A DNA stretch of 64,000 nucleotides from Actinomycetota bacterium (GCA_016870865.1 VGAC01000008.1:1-64000); one strand, 5' to 3'. Numbered from the stretch's first letter, positions 34,097-42,834 are shown. Notes: a model not told the origin generated them from the sequence alone. Program-made: numbers and translations.

Positions 34097-34329
34097 CCGA
34101 CGCCCTCATCCAGTACCGCGTTGCCAAGGGCAAGAAGGAAGAAATCGTCGAGGGCCCCGACGATGCCGCCGTTGTCGTGGCAATCGCGGCCGGCGATCTT
34201 CCGCTGGGCGCGAACATCGCCTACATGCGCGGCAAGTTGAAGGCGACCGGCCATAGCGGGGTGCTTCTTCGTGCGTTGGCGAGTGGTGAAATCGACCGCG
34301 TCCTCAGCGCGATCGCATCGCGTCTCTGA
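34093..34329 (+). CDS. Small SCP2-like protein
   Basis: A 78-residue protein starting with GTG in a 4-nt overlap with the mca stop, so translation is coupled. Its second half (ANIAYMRGKLKATGHSGVLLRALASGE) resembles the C-terminal part of SCP2 sterol-carrier domains (x-AYM-x-GK-x-K-x-x-G). A full SCP2 domain is about 100 residues, so this is a short or trimmed version. Its 3' end overlaps the convergent YdjC-family gene by 26 nt. A lipid or hydrophobic-ligand role is possible but unproven. Confidence 0.7.
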   Translation: MTDALIQYRVAKGKKEEIVEGPDDAAVVVAIAAGDLPLGANIAYMRGKLKATGHSGVLLRALASGEIDRVLSAIASRL

Positions 34330-35155
34330 CGCCGCGGTATCCCACCAACACCGCACCCGACTGCTCGATCGCCTCGCGCAAGGTCGGATCATTGACCACG
34401 AAGTTGTGGTCTTCGATCCAGCCCAACGCCACGTCTCCGAGCGCCCGCACCTCGGCCGTGTCGATCGCCGGCTGCACGTGGATTTCGGTTATTCCCGGCC
34501 GCAGGTCGGCAAGATCGCCCAGAGCGCGTTCGCGGCTCCCCGCACGCCAGTCGTGGTTGAAGTAGTCGGGGAAAACGACACCTTCTTCGCGGGCCAGTTT
34601 GCGGAACGGGAACCCTGCATCGCGTTCGTCGATGGTCGAGGGCAGGCGAATGGGGAGACGGAACTCGACTGCGAGGTCGAGGTAGATGTCGAAGAACTCG
34701 GGGCGAAGTGTGATGGCCGTGAGGTGGGGCGCGAGGTGTGTGGCGTCGATACCCCACGCGATTGCCCGTTCGATCTGTGCCCGACACTCACGGCGCACCT
34801 CGGAAAGGTCGGCGTGGTCCCAGAGGTCTTCGATGCTGCTCGGAAAACCACCGTCACCCGACAGGAGCGACGGTGCGTGGGTGATCGGACCCCAGCGAAG
34901 ATTGTCGTGTTCGGCGTTGAGCGTGAGGTGAACACCGATGTCCTCGCCCCGGTACATGTTTGCTGCGTGACGCGCCCACGGGGCGGGAACCATGATCGAA
35001 GCGCACGTCGCCACACCCTTGCGCAACGCCTCGTACACGCCGATGTTCGCCGCGTGGCACGACCCCAGGTCGTCGCAGGAGAGGATGACGGCTCGTGCGT
35101 CTGCCGCAAGCCCCATCGCTTCGAGCAGACCCGCATCGTGGGTGTCGGCCGTCAT
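34304..35155 (-). CDS. YdjC/ChbG-type carbohydrate deacetylase
   Basis: A 283-residue YdjC-family protein. Family features are LSCDDLGSCHAANIGVYEAL (metal Asp-Asp near residues 27-28), IGVHLTLNAEHD (metal His) and THLAPHLTAITLRPEF, followed by PAIDT. Characterised members deacetylate acetylated sugars such as chito-oligosaccharides. Start ATG 35155 is chosen; upstream extension overlaps the nuclease gene. TAGTTT lies 7 nt upstream. Substrate unknown. Confidence 0.85.
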   Translation of the reverse strand: MTADTHDAGLLEAMGLAADARAVILSCDDLGSCHAANIGVYEALRKGVATCASIMVPAPWARHAANMYRGEDIGVHLTLNAEHDNLRWGPITHAPSLLSGDGGFPSSIEDLWDHADLSEVRRECRAQIERAIAWGIDATHLAPHLTAITLRPEFFDIYLDLAVEFRLPIRLPSTIDERDAGFPFRKLAREEGVVFPDYFNHDWRAGSRERALGDLADLRPGITEIHVQPAIDTAEVRALGDVALGWIEDHNFVVNDPTLREAIEQSGAVLVGYRGVRDAMRSR

Positions 35156-35162
35156 TGCCCAC

Positions 35163-35168
35163 AAACTA
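35163..35168 (-). promoter_or_regulatory. -10 element of YdjC-family gene, leaderless type
   Basis: TAGTTT on the minus strand, 7 nt before ATG 35155. Confidence 0.45.
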
Positions 35169-35174
35169 GCCGCG

Positions 35175-35675
35175 TCAGCACGCACTCCACAGTCCGCGCC
35201 GCGCGCCCTGCGCCTCCCACGCTGCGTCGGCAAAGGTCGCCTTGTGGATCGTGTTCGGCTCGAACGGATACGGCCGTGCAAAACCAAGCCGTATCAATTC
35301 ACGATTCACGAACACGTTGGTGTCGGCGAGGTACACGTAGGCGAGGAGACGTCCGTACCTGTCGCGTGCCTCGGCATCGCGCACCAGCCTGACGCGGGTA
35401 CCGGGCACGAGAAGTGATTTCGTGAAGTCCGACGCTTCGGGCCCCCAGCACTCCACGCCTTTGGTCGGGTGCTTGGTTTCGGGCGTGTCGAGCCCGATCA
35501 GGCGGACCGTCTCGCGCTCGCCCGCCATCTCCAGGTCGAACGTGTCGCCATCCGCAACGGAAACGACGACCCCGACGTTCACGAAGGTCGTCGTTTGCGG
35601 ATTTCCCGAAGTGTCGTTGCCGCCGCACCCCGTCGCCAGAAACACGACGCAAAAAAAGCGGTACGCGAGCCTCAG
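35175..35675 (-). CDS. Thermonuclease (SNase)-family lipoprotein
   Basis: A Staphylococcal-nuclease-like domain with the complete active site: VADGDTFDLEM (metal Asp), VRLIGLDTPETKHP (Arg, Asp and Glu) and RDRYGRLLAYVYL (second Arg). It probably cleaves nucleic acids outside the cell. The N-terminus LRLAYRFFCVVFLATGCGGND looks like a lipoprotein signal with Cys after LATG, but there is no canonical start before it. The options are CTG 35675 overlapping the thiolase stop, or GTG 35645, which would cut off most of the signal. A run of seven A lies at 35651-35657. Downstream of, and coupled to, the thiolase gene. Confidence 0.75.
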   Translation of the reverse strand: MRLAYRFFCVVFLATGCGGNDTSGNPQTTTFVNVGVVVSVADGDTFDLEMAGERETVRLIGLDTPETKHPTKGVECWGPEASDFTKSLLVPGTRVRLVRDAEARDRYGRLLAYVYLADTNVFVNRELIRLGFARPYPFEPNTIHKATFADAAWEAQGARRGLWSAC

Positions 35676-36859
35676 ATGCGCTCGATCAGCGTTCCCGTTC
35701 CGAGGCCGCCACCGCAGCACATCGAGATGAGGCCGTAGCGGCCACCCGTGCGCTCGAGTTCGTGCAGCGATTTCGTCATGAGGAATGCACCGGTTGCGCC
35801 GAGCGGATGGCCCAGTGCGATGGCCCCGCCGTTCGGATTGGTGGTCTCGGGGTTGGCACCGGTCGCCTTGGCCCATGCCAGCACCACCGAGGCGAAGGCC
35901 TCATTGATCTCGAAGTTGTCGATCTGGTCGATCGACAGACCGTTGCGCGAGAGAAGACGCTTGGTCGCATCGATGGGGCCTTCGAGCATCAGCACGGGGT
36001 CGACGCCCACGAGGCAGGTGTCGACGATACGAGCACGAGGCCTGAGGCCCAGGTCCCGGGCACGCGTCGCGGTCATCATCAACACTGCGGCTGCACCATC
36101 GGAGATCTGCGAGGAATTGCCCGCGGTGTGCACGCCGTTCTCGCGTGCGACGGGCTTGAGGCCCGCGAGGGCCTCGCGAGTGGTGTCGCGCATGCCCTCG
36201 TCACGGGTGACCCTGTGCGTCGAACCCGTCGGCTTGCCCTCTTCGTCGAGGTCGGGTGCGACGACTTCGACCCACTGGCCCGCAAAGCGGTCCTCGGCCC
36301 ACGCCCGCGCCGCGCGCTGCTGGCTCTGGAAACCGAATGCGTCGGTGTCGTCGCGGGTCAGGCCGAACTTGTCGGCGATGCGCTCGGCACCCTCGAACTG
36401 CGATGTCATTTCGTACTGGCCGAAATAGGTTTTCGGAATCGGAACACCGAGGCCGAGCTTCTTCGACGAGTTGATACCGATCGGGATGCGGCTCATGATC
36501 TCGACACCGCACGCCACGGCCACGTCGACCACGCCGCTGGCGACGAGCGAGGTCGCCATGTTCGTGGCCTGCTGCGAGGATCCGCACTGTGTGTCGACCG
36601 TGGTTGCCGCGGTGGTGAGTGGAAGACCCGCCGCCAGCCAGGCGGTGCGCGTGACGTTGAAGCTTTGCTCGCCGACCTGGCTGACGCAGCCGCCGACAAC
36701 CTGCTCGATCGCCGACGGATCGACACCCGAGCGATTCACGAGTGTCTTTTGGGCGACGCCGAGAAGATCGGCCGGGTGCATGCTGGACAATCCACCGCCA
36801 CGACGGCCGATGGGGGTACGCACTGCGTCGACAATGACGACGTCTTGTTTGCTGCTCAT
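35672..36859 (-). CDS. Acetyl-CoA C-acyltransferase (thiolase)
   Basis: A 395-residue thiolase that condenses or cleaves 3-ketoacyl-CoA. Catalytic residues are visible: Cys in DTQCGSSQQATNM (near residue 92), His in NGGAIALGHPLGATG, and Cys in MCCGGGLGTG. NEAFASV is also conserved. The overall sequence resembles actinobacterial FadA-type acetyl-CoA acetyltransferases; degradative versus biosynthetic use cannot be separated by eye. ATG 36859 has TAGGAT 6 nt upstream. Confidence 0.92.
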   Translation of the reverse strand: MSSKQDVVIVDAVRTPIGRRGGGLSSMHPADLLGVAQKTLVNRSGVDPSAIEQVVGGCVSQVGEQSFNVTRTAWLAAGLPLTTAATTVDTQCGSSQQATNMATSLVASGVVDVAVACGVEIMSRIPIGINSSKKLGLGVPIPKTYFGQYEMTSQFEGAERIADKFGLTRDDTDAFGFQSQQRAARAWAEDRFAGQWVEVVAPDLDEEGKPTGSTHRVTRDEGMRDTTREALAGLKPVARENGVHTAGNSSQISDGAAAVLMMTATRARDLGLRPRARIVDTCLVGVDPVLMLEGPIDATKRLLSRNGLSIDQIDNFEINEAFASVVLAWAKATGANPETTNPNGGAIALGHPLGATGAFLMTKSLHELERTGGRYGLISMCCGGGLGTGTLIERI

Positions 36860-36865
36860 GGCGTC

Positions 36866-36871
36866 ATCCTA
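36866..36871 (-). promoter_or_regulatory. -10 element of thiolase gene, leaderless type
   Basis: TAGGAT on the minus strand, 6 nt before ATG 36859. Confidence 0.5.
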
Positions 36872-36877
36872 CGCAGG

Positions 36878-36883
36878 TACCGT
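36878..36883 (+). promoter_or_regulatory. -10 element of nudC, leaderless type
   Basis: TACCGT, 9 nt before ATG 36893, divergent from the thiolase promoter. Confidence 0.45.
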
Positions 36884-36892
36884 TGGGACGCC

Positions 36893-37702
36893 ATGAGCCG
36901 TCAGTCCGATGTTCCGAGCCTCGTTCCCTCGATGAAACCAGCGGCAGGCGCGCGCGGGAACCGCTTTTTCCACGTCGTTGGTGGCAATGTCTGGGAGGCC
37001 GAGGAACCCGCGGCAAGTGACTGGCAGGTCCACTTCATTGGAATGATGGGCGATGTTGCGGTGTGGGCGGTCGACGTGCCCCACGGCCTCGACCCCGCCG
37101 ATGGTGCCTCGATCGACCTGTTTTCCTTTCATGGGCGAAGCCACGAGAACGACTGGTTGGCGGCAGGTCGCGCGGTGCAGTTGGTGGAGTGGGCGCGTAC
37201 GCACCGCTTCTGCGGTCGATGCGGTGAGCCCACCGAACGTCTCGACAATGAACGATCGATGAGGTGTCCCGCATGCGGGTTGTCGGCGTTTCCGAGGCTC
37301 GCTCCCGCGATCATCACGCTCGTCACGCGCGGTGCGGGTGACGCGCAAGAAGCCCTGCTGGCGCGTGGTGTGCAGTGGCAGCAGCCGATGTATTCGTGCC
37401 TTGCCGGTTTCGTCGAGCCGGGGGAGACCCTCGAAGGGGCAGTCGTCCGGGAAACGATGGAAGAAGTCGGCGTGGCAGTCGGCAACGTGCGCTACATCCG
37501 CAGCCAACCGTGGCCATTTCCGCATTCTTTGATGCTGGGGTTCCGTGCTGATTGGTTGCACGGTGAGATTGTGTGCGATCCCGCCGAAATTGCGGACGCC
37601 CGGTGGTTCCGCCGCGATCAGATTCCGATGATCCCGCCGGGAATTTCGATTGCGCGAAGGCTGATCGACCTGTGGCTGGAGGGCGGTAACGTCGGCCCAT
37701 GA
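36893..37702 (+). CDS. nudC: NADH pyrophosphatase / RNA deNADding Nudix hydrolase NudC
   Basis: NudC hydrolyses NAD(H) to NMN(H) and AMP and can remove NAD caps from RNA. The 269-residue protein has a zinc ribbon (FCGRCGEP...RCPACG, residues about 107-130), the Nudix box GFVEPGETLEGAVVRETMEEVGV, and the NudC-specific SQPWPFPHSLM motif after it. ATG 36893 is preceded by TACCGT. Its stop overlaps the next start in ATGA, placing it in a nudC-LLM-MDMPI unit. Confidence 0.93.
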   Translation: MSRQSDVPSLVPSMKPAAGARGNRFFHVVGGNVWEAEEPAASDWQVHFIGMMGDVAVWAVDVPHGLDPADGASIDLFSFHGRSHENDWLAAGRAVQLVEWARTHRFCGRCGEPTERLDNERSMRCPACGLSAFPRLAPAIITLVTRGAGDAQEALLARGVQWQQPMYSCLAGFVEPGETLEGAVVRETMEEVGVAVGNVRYIRSQPWPFPHSLMLGFRADWLHGEIVCDPAEIADARWFRRDQIPMIPPGISIARRLIDLWLEGGNVGP

Positions 37703-38610
37703 GCGACGACAAGGCCCCACAGACGCACCCGAAACCCGATCTTGGTCGCATTGGCCTGTGGAGTGGATCGCTTGACGGTGTGCCGGGCTCGCAGGTCCGT
37801 GACGTCGTGCAGGAGATCGAGGCTCTGGGCTTTGGTACCTACTGGTATCCCGAGACCGTGGGGCGCGAGGCGTTCGTCAACGCGACGATGATTCTTTCCT
37901 CGTCGACGAAGTTGAAGGCGGCCACAGGTATCGCCAGCATCGCGGCACGCACCGCCATGGCGATGCAGGCCGGCTGGAAGGCGCTCTCAGAGGCCTATCC
38001 CGAACGCTTCATCCTGGGCATGGGTGTGAGTCACGGTCACATGGTGACGAAGCTGCACAAGTCGCCGTACGAAAAGCCGTACTCGACGATGGTCGAGTAT
38101 CTCGACAACATGGACAGTGTCCCGTACTTCGGTGTCGCGCCGACCGGTCCGCTGTACCGCGTCCTTGCGGCACTCGGGCCGAAGATGTTGGAGCTGTCGC
38201 GTGACCGCACGATGGGGGCGCACCCGTACTTCACCACGCCGGCACACACCGCCGAGGCGCGTGCGATTCTCGGTCCCGACAAGCTGCTCGCACCCGAACA
38301 GATGGTGATCTTCGAAACCGATTCCGCCAGGGCCCGCGAGACGGCCCGCAAGAACATGTCGGTGTACACACGTCTGCCGAACTACGCAAACAACCTGATG
38401 CGCCTCGGCTTCTCGGCCGACGAGATCAAGGAACAGTCCGACCGTCTCGTCGACGAGATCGTGTGTTGGGGAACGCTCGACAAGATCGCCGCGCGCATCG
38501 GGGAGCACCACGACGCGGGTGCCGACCATGTGTGCGTCCAGGTGCTGATGCACGAGGGTGCGGCACTTCCCATGGCGCAGTGGCGCGAACTCGCGCAGCT
38601 CTTGCGGTAG
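37699..38610 (+). CDS. LLM-class F420-dependent oxidoreductase
   Basis: A 303-residue luciferase-like monooxygenase-fold protein, probably using F420 given the actinobacterial family (it resembles the TIGR03620 group). It begins LGRIGLWSGSLDGVPGS after a short charged tail; the barrel shows GFGTYWYPETVGREAF, ATGIASIAARTAMAMQAGW and RFILGMGVSH. Start ATG 37699 overlaps the nudC stop (ATGA). Substrate unknown. Confidence 0.87.
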   Translation: MSDDKAPQTHPKPDLGRIGLWSGSLDGVPGSQVRDVVQEIEALGFGTYWYPETVGREAFVNATMILSSSTKLKAATGIASIAARTAMAMQAGWKALSEAYPERFILGMGVSHGHMVTKLHKSPYEKPYSTMVEYLDNMDSVPYFGVAPTGPLYRVLAALGPKMLELSRDRTMGAHPYFTTPAHTAEARAILGPDKLLAPEQMVIFETDSARARETARKNMSVYTRLPNYANNLMRLGFSADEIKEQSDRLVDEIVCWGTLDKIAARIGEHHDAGADHVCVQVLMHEGAALPMAQWRELAQLLR

Positions 38611-38617
38611 GCCCGAA

Positions 38618-39376
38618 GTGACCCTGTCGTACACCGACTTGCGCGGCCGCAATCATCTCCATGTCTTGGCCGAAGAGAACGATCGTTTCATCATGGCGGC
38701 ACGTGCGGCCGGCTGGTCGAGCGAGGTTGCGGCATGTCCAGGTTGGAACGCGGCTGATCTGGCGTTCCACATGTGCAAGGTGCAGTCGATGTTCTTAGGC
38801 ATGCTCACCACCGAGGCGATTAGTCCGAAAGACCTCCCTCGCCTCGAGCGCCCCGAATCCGATGAGGGGCTCGTCGATCTCTTCATTGCCGGCGCCACCC
38901 AACTCGAGCGTGTTCTCGAAAACACCTCCGACGACGCACCCGTGTGGACCTTCACGGGGTCGCAGCCCGCATCGTGGGTGAAGCGACGCATGGCGCAGGA
39001 GGCCTTGATGCACAGGTTCGATGCGGAAATTGCCGCGGGCGATTTGTCGCAGACAGACGAGTTGATATGCGCCGACGGTATCGACGAGAAATTGGCCGTG
39101 TTCCTGCCGTGGTTCGGCGACAAAGTGCACTTGGCGCACACCCTCCATCTGCACTGCAGCGACACCGACGGAGAGTGGATGCTCGGCCCCCGAGCGGGTG
39201 GCGTCGCGGTTGCGCGTGAGCACGGCAAGGGTGACGCTGCTCTTCGGGGCCCCGCTCAGTTGCTGTTGTTGGCGCTGTGGCGCCGCATCACGGTCGATGA
39301 AGCGATCGCCGCGGGCGCCGAAGCCTTCGGCGACCGCGCAGCCCTCGACGGCTTTGTGACGGCGTTCGGCATCTAG
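38618..39376 (+). CDS. Maleylpyruvate isomerase-family mycothiol-dependent protein
   Basis: A 252-residue protein with an N-terminal DinB/MDMPI four-helix domain (HLHVLAEENDRFIMAARAAG, VAACPGWNAADLAFHM) and a C-terminal MDMPI domain. His residues in WNAADLAFHM and MAQEALMHRFDAE match the metal-binding positions of this superfamily. Such proteins often use mycothiol as cofactor, fitting mca nearby. GTG 38618 is chosen (VTLSYTDLRG). It ends 4 nt into the convergent RCC1 gene. The actual reaction is unknown. Confidence 0.8.
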   Translation: MTLSYTDLRGRNHLHVLAEENDRFIMAARAAGWSSEVAACPGWNAADLAFHMCKVQSMFLGMLTTEAISPKDLPRLERPESDEGLVDLFIAGATQLERVLENTSDDAPVWTFTGSQPASWVKRRMAQEALMHRFDAEIAAGDLSQTDELICADGIDEKLAVFLPWFGDKVHLAHTLHLHCSDTDGEWMLGPRAGGVAVAREHGKGDAALRGPAQLLLLALWRRITVDEAIAAGAEAFGDRAALDGFVTAFGI

Positions 39377-41961
39377 CGCACACCCGACCGCTTCTTCACC
39401 GACGACTTCACGGGTTTTTTCTCCGCGGTCCTCTTGGTGGCCTTGGATGCAGAAGTCTTCATCATGATCTTCGCCGCAAAGCGCTGCTTCGTTGTCGGGG
39501 TGGTCAGGACGTCGACGGGGGGCGGGGTTGGGCTGGTCGGTGGTGTGGGGGCGACGACGGGTTCGGGGACGACGGGGTCGAGGCGACGCCGCAGAAGTTT
39601 TCCGACCGGAGTCGTGGTATTGAAAGTGATGACGTCACTCGTTGTCGTGCCCTTTTGGTTCACCGCAACGAAACGGGCATGGTAGACGCTGGAGTCGACG
39701 AGTTCGCTCACGTCGAGAGAGATCTGCGATGTGGAACCCGCAACGGTGCTGCCTGCGAACCACTCGTCGTAGTTCGAGAAGTCGTCATCGTCGTCGATCT
39801 GAAGTGTGATTCGGGTGGTGAACTCGTTGCTGTCCACCAACGAGCGCAGGGTGACGGTGGTGTGGGAGACATCGTGTGCCGTGGGGGCGGCCACGATCGG
39901 TGCGCCGCCGGCGGTTGTGAAGGAAAGACCATCGAGCCTGTCGAAACCGACGGCGTTGGTCACCGTCACGTTGACGTCGTATTTCGTGGCTGGTTGCAGG
40001 GCCATGAGCGGCACCACAACGGTGGTGCAAGATGCGTCGACCCTGCGCTCCTCTGCGGTCCAGGCCCGTGTCGTTCCCGAGGGTCGGTATTCGACGATGA
40101 TGCGGGTACCCAACAGACCCGGGTCGAGCGCAAGCGAGATGCTGGCCGACTTGCGACCGCCGGTCGCAGTCGCACTTCCGATCGACGGGGCGTCGCCGAT
40201 CGTGGTGAAGGAGATCGTGGTGGGAGTGGCATCACCGACCTCGTTTGATGCGCTGAGGCGCACGAAGTAGGTGGTGCGGGGGGAAAGTGAGGTGAGCCCC
40301 GTGCTGAGGTGGGTGTCGCCGTCGCCCCGTGCCGTGCCGAGGCTTGCCGTGCCGACATCGCGGGTGAATGCCTCGTCGGTGGCGTAGGTGGCGGAGACCG
40401 CGGTGTCGAGCAGATTCGCATCGACAATCACACGCAGCGACGCAAAATCACCGCCGATGTCGGTTGCGGTGATGGCGGTGAGCGTTGGTGCTGCGCCCAG
40501 CGTGACGAACGACGAGGCGGTGGAGTCGGTGGCCCCGAACATGTTCGTTGCACGAATCTTGACGTGGTATTCGGTGGCGGGACGCAGGCCCGGAACCGGA
40601 ACCGAAAAAGTGACCGGAGCGAAGAGTTGCGCGAGGGTGGACTGTTGGGTGCGACGCAGCAGAACGTTGAGCGTTCGTGCGCCGTCGAAGGACGGTGTGG
40701 TCGAGACGAGTACCACGACGCTCGATGTCGCTCCGTTGGGCACGATGGACCCGGAAATGGTGGCTTGGTGCGTGCCCATGGAGTCGAGCGTCGGTTGCCC
40801 TGCGTCGGGCGTACCGACACGCAACACCTCGGTGGGTGAGTGCGTGGGCGCCTTGGTGCCGTTGCCGACACTGCCGTGCAGGTTCGAACCCCAACAGAAG
40901 ATTCGACTGTTGGTCGAGGTGATGCACGTGCCCGCAAGACCGACCTGGAGCCCCTTGGCACGCACGTCGTCGGGAAGGGCCGCGGTACGGATGGTCTTGC
41001 CGCCGTACGACTGACCCCAGCCGAGCGCACCACCGTCGTTGCTGCCCCAACACAACGTCATGCCGGCGTTCGTGATTGCGCACGTGTGGTACCAACCGGT
41101 TCGGATGTCGGTGAGGATCGTTCCCGCCGACAGTGCCACGGGCCGCGGTGTGCGGCTGTGCGCATAAGTGCCGTCGCCGAGCGCGCCGTCGTAGTTCCGG
41201 CCCCAGCACCATCCACCTCCGACGGTGTCGACGGCACATGCGCGCTCGAGCCCCGCGCTGATGGAACTGAATTGGGCTCCTTCAGGCATGGCAACGCGGG
41301 CGAAGACCTTCGACGTGCCTGAACCTCCGTTTCCCAGTTGCCCGGCAGTGTTGACGCCGCTGCAATAAGCGGTGCCGGTGGTCGCCACGACGCAGGTGAA
41401 GCCGATTCCCGCGGATACGTAGGCGGGGACGGCCGAGTCGGGCAAATGAACACGCACGGGCAGGTGTGTGTATTCCATGTCGCCGGTGCCGAGCTCGCCC
41501 GAACTCCAGTCACCGCGGCAGTAGAGGTGACGCTCGGAGGTGAGCGCGCAGACCTGTGACGCGCCGACACTGAACTGCGTCACGACGCTGCCCGTGGGAA
41601 GCCGCAGACGCCCGGGTGCGCCCGACTCACCCCAGCAATAAACGATGCCCGTCTCGGTGAGTCCGCACGAAGAGAACGACGAACCCGCCTCGATATGACG
41701 GAATCGTTCGCCCGTGGGAAGTGTGACGGGTGATGGTGCCAGGACGGTGGGTGCGCCGTCCGCCGTACCCAGGCTGGCGTAGAGATTCCATCCCCAGCAC
41801 AGCCCGTGGCCCTCGGTGGTGACCGCACACGTGCGGTGGTAACCGGTGGAGACCGAGGTGTAACTGAACGGTGCGGCGCCGGTGGGCGAGGCATCGAGGG
41901 TAACCGTGAGGCAGGAAGTGGCCAGGATGGTGCCGACGGCGGCAAACAAACGAAGTCGCAT
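39373..41961 (-). CDS. Secreted RCC1 propeller with four FN3-like domains and basic tail
   Basis: An 862-residue exported protein. Residues 1-30 are a signal peptide (MRLRLFAAVGTILATSC...SPTGAAP). Residues about 33-385 hold seven RCC1 repeats, each with an upstream Cys (RTCAV, SSCGL, QVCAL, FTCVV, RACAV, HTCAI, GTCIT) and a CWG-like Cys (CWG, CWG, CRG, CSG, CWG, CWG, CWG). About 393-795 are four FN3-like beta domains (repeated PATEYHVKIRATN/RTTYFVRLSASNEVG patterns). Then comes a Pro/Thr linker and a Lys/Arg-rich C-terminus that could bind the cell wall or another polyanion. TACGGT lies 7 nt before the ATG. Ligand unknown. Confidence 0.88.
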   Translation of the reverse strand: MRLRLFAAVGTILATSCLTVTLDASPTGAAPFSYTSVSTGYHRTCAVTTEGHGLCWGWNLYASLGTADGAPTVLAPSPVTLPTGERFRHIEAGSSFSSCGLTETGIVYCWGESGAPGRLRLPTGSVVTQFSVGASQVCALTSERHLYCRGDWSSGELGTGDMEYTHLPVRVHLPDSAVPAYVSAGIGFTCVVATTGTAYCSGVNTAGQLGNGGSGTSKVFARVAMPEGAQFSSISAGLERACAVDTVGGGWCWGRNYDGALGDGTYAHSRTPRPVALSAGTILTDIRTGWYHTCAITNAGMTLCWGSNDGGALGWGQSYGGKTIRTAALPDDVRAKGLQVGLAGTCITSTNSRIFCWGSNLHGSVGNGTKAPTHSPTEVLRVGTPDAGQPTLDSMGTHQATISGSIVPNGATSSVVVLVSTTPSFDGARTLNVLLRRTQQSTLAQLFAPVTFSVPVPGLRPATEYHVKIRATNMFGATDSTASSFVTLGAAPTLTAITATDIGGDFASLRVIVDANLLDTAVSATYATDEAFTRDVGTASLGTARGDGDTHLSTGLTSLSPRTTYFVRLSASNEVGDATPTTISFTTIGDAPSIGSATATGGRKSASISLALDPGLLGTRIIVEYRPSGTTRAWTAEERRVDASCTTVVVPLMALQPATKYDVNVTVTNAVGFDRLDGLSFTTAGGAPIVAAPTAHDVSHTTVTLRSLVDSNEFTTRITLQIDDDDDFSNYDEWFAGSTVAGSTSQISLDVSELVDSSVYHARFVAVNQKGTTTSDVITFNTTTPVGKLLRRRLDPVVPEPVVAPTPPTSPTPPPVDVLTTPTTKQRFAAKIMMKTSASKATKRTAEKKPVKSSVKKRSGVR

Positions 41962-41968
41962 GACCCCA

Positions 41969-41974
41969 ACCGTA
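41969..41974 (-). promoter_or_regulatory. -10 element of second RCC1 gene, leaderless type
   Basis: TACGGT on the minus strand, 7 nt before ATG 41961. Confidence 0.45.
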
Positions 41975-41997
41975 GGGTCGGGGTGCGACAGCGGTCT

Positions 41998-42819
41998 CTA
42001 GGCCCCGAACACGCGGGCTTGCAGCTTGCGCATGCCCCCCAGCCAGCGGGCATGCTGCGACGCACGGGTGGTCATGTAGCCCTCGACTTCGGGATGCGGA
42101 AGGATGAGGAAGCGTTCGGCGCGGATGGCGTCGAGGGCCATGGACGCGACGTCGTCGGGTTCGAGAACCGCGCCCGCGGCCTTGACCACGTCACCTGCCG
42201 ACGCAAAGCCAGTGTCGCGGGCGGACTTGTCGGGGTTCAGCATGTTCGTATTCACACCCTGGGGGCAGAGGCAACTCACACGCAGGCCGCGCTCGTGATA
42301 CGTGATCGACAACCACTCGGCGAATGCAACCGCGGCGTGCTTCGTCACCGAGTACGGGGCCGAGCCGATTTGAGCAAGCAGACCGGCAGCCGAAGCGGTC
42401 GAACAGAAATATCCACGCTTCCGGGCGAGCCACTCGGGTACCAACATCTCGGCGGCATAGCGGTGTGCGTGCACATTGACCGCGAAACTCACGTCCCAGT
42501 CGTGGTCGCTGGCGTGTTCGAGGTCGGTTCCCAGTCCGACACCCGCGTTCGCAAAGAAGAGATCGATCGCACCGAATCGTGCGCGCGCATGGTCGATCAC
42601 GGCGGCGTTTCCGGTGCGCGTCGCGATGTCGGCGGCGACGGCCGTTGCCGAGTCGGGCCGCGCGGCGTTGAGATTGTTGCAGACCGCAAAAAGACCGTCT
42701 TCGTCGACGTCGGTGAGCGTCACACGGGCGCCAACCGCGTGGAAAGCGCGAGCCAGTGAACCACCGATACCGCCGGCAGCGCCGGTCACGACAACGTGGG
42801 AGGCGGGGGATATGTCCAT
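41998..42819 (-). CDS. Short-chain dehydrogenase/reductase (SDR)
   Basis: A 273-residue classical SDR. The cofactor site is VVVTGAAGGIGGSLA, with D in TLTDVDEDG favouring NAD(H); NAGVGLG, catalytic Ser in STASAAGLL, and YSVTK (Tyr/Lys) follow. The C-terminal part contains CPQGVNTNML, frequent in actinobacterial SDRs next to lipid genes. ATG 42819 is chosen; TACGCT lies 9 nt upstream. Substrate unknown. Confidence 0.87.
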   Translation of the reverse strand: MDISPASHVVVTGAAGGIGGSLARAFHAVGARVTLTDVDEDGLFAVCNNLNAARPDSATAVAADIATRTGNAAVIDHARARFGAIDLFFANAGVGLGTDLEHASDHDWDVSFAVNVHAHRYAAEMLVPEWLARKRGYFCSTASAAGLLAQIGSAPYSVTKHAAVAFAEWLSITYHERGLRVSCLCPQGVNTNMLNPDKSARDTGFASAGDVVKAAGAVLEPDDVASMALDAIRAERFLILPHPEVEGYMTTRASQHARWLGGMRKLQARVFGA

Positions 42820-42828
42820 GGTGGACCG

Positions 42829-42834
42829 AGCGTA
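42829..42834 (-). promoter_or_regulatory. -10 element of SDR gene, leaderless type
   Basis: TACGCT on the minus strand, 9 nt before ATG 42819. Confidence 0.4.

Noticed and set aside
35762-36892. Long in-frame extension upstream of nudC
   Set aside because: It runs antisense through the thiolase gene; NudC similarity starts at ATG 36893.
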